Assembly: GCA_018292915.2 (NCBI GenBank)
Contig: JACVVK020000385.1
Location: 471,001 to 535,000, forward strand
DNA: 64,000 nucleotides
Reading direction: 5' to 3'
Source: Batillaria attramentaria
Taxonomy: Eukaryota; Mollusca; Gastropoda; Batillariidae
Program-made: the position numbers and the translations under genes
Notes under the pieces: model-generated
The model's input: the letters and a program-made list of their open reading frames with translations, nothing else
Told to the model about the DNA's origin: nothing
Databases searched by the model: none
Part shown: positions 23,901 to 34,700 of the stretch, one piece after another
Position numbering within the stretch: the first letter of the stretch is position 1
Layout: each line of letters starts with the position of its first letter

Positions 23901-26900
23901 CCCCCAACAGGCAAACTATACCAACTTAGTGCAGATATATGGAAGTGTGGCTACTGTTCTTGTTTGTGTTTTGAATTCGTGAATGTCATCTTTTAGTTTC
24001 TGTCTGATGTGTGTACAGGTGGATGCTTTGCTGACCAAACTGTCACAGTTTACCAAGGAAGATGACCAGCAAAGAGTGCTGACAAAGATCGCTGTCAAGT
24101 AAGTACAGGTCCTCTGCATAGTGTCACTGACTTTATACACTTTGTCATAAGGAAGCACATGACTGCTTCCAGTTCTTCATCCCTTCAGTTGATTCAACAG
24201 GGCAAACAGATCAATTCAGTTCAATTTATGCCATGTTTATTACACCACGGGAAACTGTTTGCCTTGACAACAGACGAGTTGCTGTTTTGACTCGCAACAT
24301 ATCTTACTCTGTAGTGGAAAAGAAAAGAGATGTTTTTGTGTATACTTTAAAAAACAATCTCGGGTCATACGATAATCATATTTATATTTCTTTTTCGTTC
24401 CAGGTGCACTGCAAATGATCTGAAGATGGTGATTCGTCTGATCAAGCATGACCTGAGAATCAACGCTGGCGCCAAACACATGTAAATCGATCAACCTTTT
24501 GATCTGTAGCCTTCTCTGACCATTTCCTGTTTCTATGATTGTATGATTTGTTTTGTTTTGTTTGTTGTCTAATGAGAAATGACATCGTATCCTGTGTTTT
24601 AGTTGTTTTTTTTGTTTTTTTTTATTCTGCATTTTAAATAAATCTGTCTTTAACTATTTTAGATCTTCCCAACATCAGTCCACCACCTTCAGAAATTAGA
24701 AACTGCAGTAAGAACTATACACAGCATGATTTTTGCAGACTCGATGGCCTTGACCCAAATGCGTACGCAGCGTTTCAGGCATCACGCGACCTGAAGGATG
24801 TAGTGGATCGTGTTTTGAAACACAAGCTAGAGGCGCAAGAGAACGGAAAGCCAGGCATGAGAAAACGACTAAGCATCAAGGCGTCGCTCATGACCCCAGT
24901 TCTTCCCATGCTGGTAAGATACCGCAACACAATACAAATATATAAACCACCTTTGTTGTCCAGTTAAAAAACAAAAACCAACCAATAAACAGAAAAAAAA
25001 ATGAATTATCTGCTAGTAATGGTAGACCAGCATATGATGTTGAATAGAGATTTTTAGGGCCTGTGGATGTATTTTCCATTTTAGGGTTAATTCATTATAC
25101 ATTAACTCCAGTCCTGGGTTAACTCAAGTGTCCCGTAGCACTGAGAGTCCAAGGTTGTACTGGCTTGGCTGTCCGCTGCCCAGAAATTGGGAAGAATAAA
25201 GGGCTAGCTTATTGATAGGGGCAGATGTGTTCTTGCCAAAAGCAGCACCACAAGATGAGTTGTCCTGTATATTGTACACATTCTGTCATCTGCAAGTACT
25301 CGTGAAGTGCATGTCAATATAGACACGCTGCACCTGCTTCTGGCTACAGTAAATAGTCAGTATCAGGACTTCATATCCATGAGAATGATAATAGGTACAT
25401 GAAGGACAAACGTCCTGGCTGACCGTCGAAGAATAGGACATATGTCCTGAATATTGTCCACTGTGGTGCAGAAATGATGGGACATTTTGTCTGTCTTGGT
25501 ATGAAAGTGAAAGTATGGGAGAGCTTGAAAATGAATCTGTCTGTGACGGATGTCCAGTTTCAGAATCCATGTACAAATCATGAAGAGAAGATAATACTGG
25601 AATTTGATTTAAAAAAAAAAAAAATGTTTTGCTTTCAGGCTGAAGCGTGCAAATCAGTTGAGTATGCCTTCAAGAAATGTCCAAATGGGATCTTTGCGGA
25701 AATCAAGTACGATGGGGAAAGAGTGCAGCTTCACAAACAGGGAAATGACTTCCGATACTACAGTCGCAGTCTGAAGCCTGTTCTTCCACACAAGGTAAAA
25801 TACTGGGGCATATTACCAAAAGTACTTGACTGTTGTCTTTTTTGTATCTAGTATCTTTTTGTTTTGCAGTTAGCTCTCGGCTTCACTTCAGTAAATGTAA
25901 AGTTACATTTAAATCAGGAGGTTTAGGAGTTTACTCCACATCTGAAATGATTGTCGCATTAGTATACTCAAGACTAGAAACTAGCTGTCCCCTGTAGTGT
26001 AGTGGTTAACACTTCAAACGGTCCATGTGGTTAACACTTCATACCGTGGACCGGGAGACCTGGGTTCAAATCCCTGCTTTTCTAAGCAGGAGTTTTCCTA
26101 CCTAGGTGGGCTCCTGCTCAGAGTGGGTGTGCTATGGGCCCAATAGGGAGACTGTTGACACACAACTGACACTTGCCCATTTTACAGGTGACACATCTCA
26201 TAATGTGGATGATTACACGGCTGGCACCACAACTGCCATAATTCCTGGTTCTGGTTGATGCTGGGCTATTTATAGCAGGACGTGCCGAATCACACAGTGA
26301 CCTTTTCATGCACCTCAATAGCATCATCATACCATCACCCTCATCTCAACCTCAGGCATAATAAAAATTGACCCAGCTTGCGAGCCCTGCATGGATTCCA
26401 CCCATGACCTGGGAGGTATTGCCATTGGAGCTGGCAAAGAGTTGGGGCAGCACCCCCCCCCCCCCCCCAAAAAAAAAAAAAGAAAAAAAAAAAGGAAAAA
26501 ACAAAAATACAACAAACCCCACAAAAAAAAAAGACAGACACCAATAACTTCTAAACACGCCCAGAGGACAACAGACAAGACAGATTCGATTTCCCAGTTT
26601 TCAGCTAAACGGCCTTAACCAGGGGATGAAAAGATGTAAAAGACAGCGCTGCTACTTATCTGCATCTCTTCATGGAGAGAGCAGCTGAAACAAATTCTCA
26701 AGACAGTAATACTTGTGTGTGTCTTTCACCCTGCTGATGACAGAGTTCAAACATGAGAGTCTCATGTTAAGATGTACATGTATTACAGCTGTTTCAGGGT
26801 ACACGTTTTTGAGTTGTTTCTTGTCTTTTGAGTTGTCTTTTTATCTTCACCAGGTTGCTCACTTCAAAGACTTCATCCCTAAAGCGTTCCCCACTGGCAA

Positions 26901-29900
26901 TGATCTGATTCTGGATGCTGAAGTGTTACTTGTGGACACCAAAACAGGACAGCCACTGCCCTTTGGTACACTGGGGGTGCATAAGGTGACAGCTCACACA
27001 TTGTCTTTGCCACTGGCATAAGAATGTAAAAGGGTTTGAGTGAAGAGGCTAATGCTGCCATTTCTATGCTCACAGATCGTTGTGAGCTGTTTTTTGGGTA
27101 TCTATCATCACACCACTTAGGCACCTGGACAGTGACAGCGTCTGTAATGCTGGTACTGAGCCAACAGAAGTGTACTCGAGTGACGTGGTGACCACACTGA
27201 GTGCTCCAGAAGTATAAAATCAGTTGTAGAATTTGTATGTTCGACCGCTCGTGCAAAGTGTAAACAACATTGTATCACATTAAAAGCTGTACATCCCTAC
27301 ATGGTCCAACCCTTGTCGTGGGGTAGTGGCTTGTGTACCTCAATGACCCAGAGAGCTACGCCAGCGGGAGCACGTGCTCCTGGCAGGGTCACCCAAGCTG
27401 GACAGGTCGAAGGGTAGAGGTCAGACGAATGTGGACCACCTCTCCAAGAGGCTAAACGGGTTTGCGTAGGGTTAACAGCCCTACCTGTAAAAAAAACATA
27501 ACGTTACAGAAGCATCGACAGCAACAAACCAAAACATTCACCTGGGCAAGGAAGGGTCTCCATCCCGGAGACCTATGACGCATTGCAGTGAAAGCCGAAA
27601 GGAAGCTGCAAGGCCGACCCCCCTTCTAACACCCAGGACAATGACGAGAGTAGCCACATGGAACATCAGGACAATGTATGAAGTAGGAAGGACCATACAA
27701 GTAGCAAGAGAGATGAAGAACTACAAGATAGGAGTACTGGGACTGAGTGAGACAAGGTGGCTACAGACAGGACAGCTGAGATTTTCATCGGGAGAGCAAT
27801 TGCTGTACTCGGGACACACAGAGGATGGAGCCCCCCACACTGAGGGCGTGGCCCTGATGCTGGCACCGGAGGCACAGCGGGCACTCATCGGCTGGGAACC
27901 TGTCAACTCCCGCATCATCACAGCCAAATTCATCACCAAGAAGAAAGACATCAAGCTAAACATCATCCAGTGCTACGCTCCCACCAATGATGCGGAAGAG
28001 GAGAAAAAAGACGACTTCTACCAACAACTACAGACAGTGATAGATAGAGGAGGAGCCAAGGACATGACCATACTGATGGGAGACTTCAACGCCAAGATTG
28101 GATCAGACAACACAGGCTATGAGAACACCATGGGAACACACGGACTGGGACAGATGAACGAAAATGGCGAGCGCTTTGCAGACTTCTGTGCCCTGAACCA
28201 GCTAGTGATAGGAGGCAGCATCTTCCCACACAAGCGCATCCACAAGGCCACATGGAGATCGCCGGACCATGTCACGGAGAACCAGATTGATCACATCTGC
28301 ATCAGCCGGAAGTTCAGGAGATCGTGGCGAGATGTGCGCGTGATGAGGGGTGCCGATGTATCATCAGACCACCACCTTCTTGCTACAACACTGAGACTTC
28401 GGCTTAAGAGACACACCAACGCCAACAACACACGGACCAGGTACAACGTTGGCCTACTCAGGAACACAGAGACACAAGCAGCATTCCGGATCAGCCTTTC
28501 CAACAGGTTCCAGCCACTGCAAGACCTGATAGAAGACAGTGGAATGGATATCGAGACACAGTGGGAACACAGCAAGAAACTCTGGCACGACACATGCGAA
28601 GAGGTCCTTGGCAAGAGAAAGACCCAACACAAGGAATGGATCTCTGCTGATACCATCCAGAAGCTGGAAGTTAGGAAAAAGAAGAAAACTGCACTGAACA
28701 CGAGCCGAACAAGAAGAGCTAAGGCAAAGGCACAGGAAGAATACACAGCAGCTGACAGAGAAGTGAAGAGGAGCACCAGAAAGGACAAGAGGGACTACAT
28801 CGACAACCTGGCCAATCAAGCAGAGGAAGCAGCCGGACAAGGGAACCTAAAAGACCTGTACCAGGTGACCAAGAAGCTCGCGGGCAAGTTTCAGCAGACA
28901 GACAAACCAGTGAAGGACAAGAACGGGCACCCACTGACAACAACTGAGGAACAGCTGAAGCGATGGGCAGAACACTTCAGGGAGCTGTTAAATCGCCCCA
29001 TCCCTGAAACACCACCAGACATCCCGCCAGCTGAGACAGAACTACCCATCAACTGCGACAAGCCCTCTAAGGTGGAGATCAGGAAAGCCATCATGACACT
29101 GAGAAATGGGAAAGCTGCAGGGCCAGACGAGATACCAGCAGAAGCCATCAAAGCAGACACAGAGACAGCCGTCAACATGCTGCACAGCCTATTCAGCAAG
29201 ATCTGGGAGAAGGAAGAGGTGCCAGCCCAGTGGAAAGAAGGGATCGTCATCAAGCTGCCAAAGAAAGGGGATCTCAGGGACTGCAGCAACTACCGAGGGA
29301 TCATGCTCCTGTCAGTGCCAGGCAAGGTTCTCAACAGAATTCTACTGGAGAGGATGAGGGAGGCAGTCGACCCTATGCTCCGAGACCAGCAGGCGGGCTT
29401 TCGCAGGAACAGGTCCTGCGCTGACCAGATCGCCAGCCTACGCATCATTGTTGAGCAGTCACTGGAGTGGAACTCCCCCCTCTACATCAACTTCATAGAC
29501 TATGAGAAGGCCTTCGACAGCGTAGACAGAGAGGCGCTGTGGAAGCTGCTAAGGCACTATGGAGTTCCCGGGAAGATCATCTCCCTGATCCAGTGCACCT
29601 ACAAAGACATGAGCTGCAGGATTGCCCATGCCGGCCAGTTGTCAGAAAGCTTCGAGGTGAAGACCGGAGTCCGCCAGGGATGCCTGTTGTCCCCGTTCCT
29701 CTTCCTCCTGGTCATCGACTGGATCATGAAGACCACCACAACAGGCAGGAAAAACGGGATACAGTGGACACTCTGGGCGCAGCTGGATGACCTCGACTTT
29801 GCGGACGACCTGGCGCTCCTGTCTCACAGCCACAGCCAGATGCAGGACAAGACTACATGCCTGGAAGCCACATCAGCCGGAACAGGGCTCAAGATCAACA

Positions 29901-31737
29901 GGAGGAAAACCGAGCTGATGAAGATCAACACCACTGCCAACACACCAGTCACAGTCGGTGGAGAGCCCATCAGGGAGGTAGAGTCCTTTGTCTACCTGGG
30001 GAGTGTGGTTGATGGACAGGGAGGCACAGACCGAGACGTCACAGCCAGAATCGGCAAGGCAAGAGCAGCAATGGTCATGCTGAAGAATATCTGGGCATCC
30101 AAAGTTGTCAGCATAAGAACCAAACTTCGCATCTTCAACTCCAACGTGAAGTCAGTTCTGCTTTACGGATGCGAAACATGGAGGACAACGAAGACGATGC
30201 AGCAGAAGATCCAGACATTTCTCAACACCTGTCTGAGGCGCATCTTCAACATCCGATGGCCAGAGAAGATCCGGAACGAAGAGCTGTGGGAGCGAGCAGG
30301 GCAGGAACCAGCGGCCAAGCAGATCCTGCGGAGGAAGTGGGGCTGGATTGGACACACCCTCAGGAAGCCAGCATCCAGCACCACACGCCAAGCCCTGACA
30401 TGGAACCCACAGGGGAAAAGGAAGAGAGGCCGGCCTCGCAACAGCTGGAGGCGGGACACTGAGGCAGAGTTATATAAGCAGGGGACCAACTGGACTGGAG
30501 TGGCAAGAATAGCCCAGAACAGAGTGCGATGGCGAAGGGTTGTCGATGGCCTATGCTCCACGTGGAGCCAGGGGCCTAAGTAAGTAAGTAAAAGCTGTAC
30601 ATGTGCTAATCATCAAGACAGAGTATTGTGAGCGTACAGGCGTTCTATCGAGCGAAACTGTCCTAAAACATAAACTGGCCTAGCAAAGATGAAATTAAAT
30701 GTTTAAATGAAATTGCTGTAAGAAAGGGGAGAATTGGAGTAGTTTAAATAAAAGTAAGAACTGGCACTGTTAAAGTTTTTGATGAAAGTTGAGTAGAAGC
30801 AAAACAACAAAATAAAACAGTCAGACAAACTTACAAAAGCAACGATGAAAGGAAACAACAGCATGCACTTTCCTGGTTCTAAACATGTTGATCATTGTGC
30901 AGCATATAACTTTTTAGATGAAACATTTTTCGTTGCTCCATTGTGTGACAGTGTGACTAGTCTTTTCTGAACTTTTCCTGATTTAGAACTTCTCTTTTTT
31001 TTTCCAGAAAGCCGCCTTTGCTGATGCCAAAGTGTGCCTGTTTGTATTTGACTGCCTGCTGATCAATAATGATAATTTGATGGAAAAGTGAGTATGATCT
31101 CTTTTCTTCTTCATCCTTGTATTTTATTTTATTCTTTTTAAAATGCTTTACTTGATTACCCCAGGGGTTGCTTCCCCAGGAGTGAGGGCATGGCTGATCC
31201 ATTTTGTAGACTTTCAAATTCAAATTCAAATCTTTATTGTTTAGGCCATCGGCCCGTCACAAAGCAGATACTTTTGCGTACATTTACCGTTAAATTACAT
31301 TACTATTACTACATGTCATTATTATTTTAAAACGCATACAAAGTATACAATAAAAGGTTACAAACACTGAAAGAAGTCTAAAATTATACACACTGCGTAA
31401 CACGCACATACACACATGCACACACACGCACAAACACACACTGACGATCCTCTCGCCCAATCCCCTAGCTGAACACCATTGATGCACACAAACACACCAG
31501 GGCACACCCAAACATGCACATGCCGTGTGGCACACACACATGCACACATAATGTATTTATTTGTAGTATATTTTGTAAACTTAGTCGGATGCAATGACTG
31601 CCACAATCAGTAATGGGATACATGTATTCTCCAGACCAATGAAGGAGAGACGAGAGATTCTGGAGAAGAACATGACAGAGATCCCCCACAGAGTTATGCT
31701 CTCTGAAGTCCACAAAATTACGGTTGGTGTGTGTGTG

Positions 31738-31797
<60 letters not shown>

Positions 31798-34700
31798 GGC
31801 ATGACTAGTTAACCAACACATGTTGCTTTGTACATGAGTAAAATAAGGATGCATCTAGCCAACTGCATCTCTTTGTACAGGAATGAATGAGCTTCATTAT
31901 AGCTAGGGTGTATGACTTCCTCTTTGCATTTGTGGTTGATATGTTATTGTTTATTGTTTGCAACTGGCCAGAAACCCCCTCAACTTCAAAACCTGATGAT
32001 GAAGGTGTTCAATGAAGGCTTGGAGGGGCTTGTTCTGAAGGATACTAAGGTGGGTACTTTGGTTAAAAAATAATAAAAAAACCCAGCAAAAAACCCAACA
32101 CAGCGAGTAGGTTATGACAGGAAGTTGTTGTGAAGGGCTGGACTGCAGAAACCATGCTAACTGCTTATAGCAATATCAGTCACACGAAAAGTCTGTTTTA
32201 GGTCTGGTGGCACTCTTTCAGACACATGTTGGGTGATGCCATAGCATTCTCCACGTATTGATTTCATCATTGATGGAAATTTGGACTTCAAAGGCTCACA
32301 GAAATAATTTAGGGTTGTTCTGTCTCCATTTTCCAGAGCAATTACGAACCAGGCAAGCGACACTGGCTCAAGATTAAGAAGGACTACCTCCACGAGGGCA
32401 GCATGGCCGACTCCGCGGACCTGATCGTCCTGGGTGCGTACTACGGAACCGGAAACAAGGGCGGCATCATGTCCATCTTTCTCATGGGTTGTTACGACCC
32501 AGCCACGGACACGTTCTGCACAGTGTCCAAGTGCGGCAGCGGCCTGGACGACAAGACACTGGAGAGCCTGCAGACGGAGCTGGACATGGTGAAGATCAGC
32601 AAGGATCCCAGTAAAGTGCCGTCCTGGCTGAATGTGAAGAAGCAGGTAGGTCAGGTCACTGGGAGAACATAATTAAGCGCTATTTTCATGTTTGCTAGGC
32701 TTCACGGAAGCCAGCTTATGTTTTGGAACAGTTTGTGAGTGTGCCTGTAGTATTGAAATAGTCTAGCTTAATGATTAGCGGAGCTCTGAATGCTAGACAG
32801 TGCTGTCTACAGGCTCTGCGAAACGGCAGACATTCAAATCCTCCTCCTACATGCACACACACACACCAAATAAACTCAAATCTCTGCTTGTTGTGGTGAA
32901 GGTATGGTCCTCCATGCAGCTTAAGTGGAAAGTGCAAAATGATACGGTTTAAAAAAGAAGAGAGATTGTCGTAAGATGATTGGTTCAAGACAGACCGACA
33001 TATATACATGTACATTTCCAATTATTCACACAGGTGGTTCCAGATTTTGTAGTGGCCAACCCCAAGAAAGCTCCAGTGTGGGAGATCATCGGAGCGGAGT
33101 TCAGCAGGGCAGAGATTCACACAGCGGATGGCATCTCCATCCGATTTCCACGCATCCAGAAATTCCGTGACGACAAGACGTGGAAAGAGGCCACAGATTT
33201 GCCAAGGTTGCAGGTATGTCAGTGTACGTTTGTTTCTCTGTGTGCACCTTCTGAGACGTCATTTAATCAGCTTCCCACCCACATGCTTTCAGTTTTTACC
33301 TTGAAAGAAAAAAAAGAAAAAAGAGATGAGTTTCATTGCATTAAAAGTTCACATTGAGCATTCCATGTTTCAGTATAATGATGCATTGCTTGTAGTGCTC
33401 CTGATAAAGAGATCCAGTATGTTGAGAAAGTGCTCATAGCACAAGATAAAGACTTTATACTTGGCACCAAGATAATGTGAAACTGTACTTGAAGGCTGGC
33501 ATGCAAACCCTGCACTGGAAGGACAGCACAGAATATGTCTGGAGTGGTCATACATGGGATGCAGTAAATAAACCACATGGGCACAGCTTTTAAAGCTGTG
33601 TTCATGAAAAGAAAAATGAAACATCCACATGATGACAGCCGTTACACACAGGTGGCTCTGCATACCAGTCGCCAGTCTTGCTGCTCTTTGTTTATTCATC
33701 TGCTGTTTTTCTTTATTGTAGCTGCTCTACACAGAGTCCAAGAAAAAGTCAGACCTCGAGGTGGGGGCCTCAACCAGCAAGGGAGGCGATGACGGCAGTG
33801 ACGGGGAAGACGAGGGCAATGAAAGCGGGGATGATGTGAACGGCAGCTGCTCAGCAGGGTCAACTCCTCGCAAGGGAGTGAAGCGTGCAGCCAGCGATAC
33901 ATCGCCGGAATCTTCTCCATCAAAAAAGGTTTGTAGCAATGGAGACATGTTTTGGTGGTTTTTATGGTATATAATTGTGGTCAGGTTGAGTTTTCATTGC
34001 ATACGTCGGATGTGGTAGCTTTTGTTTCCCCAAGGGTGCTAAACCTGACTTATATAGAGAGATGTGGGACGGACACGCGCGCACACTGTAGCTACTTAGT
34101 TTTGTCCTGCCCTGCATCAGGGGATAAAAAAATGAGTGTGTGCCTGTATAATTACAGGCAGTTAAATGCTACCTTAATGTCAAATTAGTTTGTGTTTTTA
34201 TTCCTTTTCTGTTGCAGAGCAAACCAACATGCAAGTATGGAGCCGACTGTTATCAGAAAAATCCCAGCCACCTGCGGACGTTCTTCCACCCGCCCAAGTC
34301 AGAAAAGTCTCCAGGCAAACTTGTCACATCGCCGTCCAAAACATCCCCAGGAGGGAAGCCTGCTGTTTCTCCGGCGTCGTCAAAGGTTGTTATCTCTGAG
34401 GACCACAGATTATAAAAAACATTGGAGGTTCTAGAAAACTGGCCTGCTTTTCTGCTAATTTTCTAATAGTTTCAGTGCAAGATATATCCCAGTGATTTAG
34501 TTTCCTAGACACATGTCCTTCATCAGGGACTACATTGGACATACTTACAGATTACAAAGATTGCTCACCAGCAGCATCCATTTCTTGATAGCAGTCTGTC
34601 AATTTTAGTTTTGTCTTTTAAGATAGAAACCCATAAAAATTTGAAAGAAAATTCAAGGGCATTGTTAGCAGTCTGTCTAACCCAATTTTTGCCTCGTTAA

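Noticed and set aside
28291..30561. Long minus-strand frames within the RTE element
   Set aside because: They are antisense shadows of the endonuclease-RT ORF and have no domain signature.
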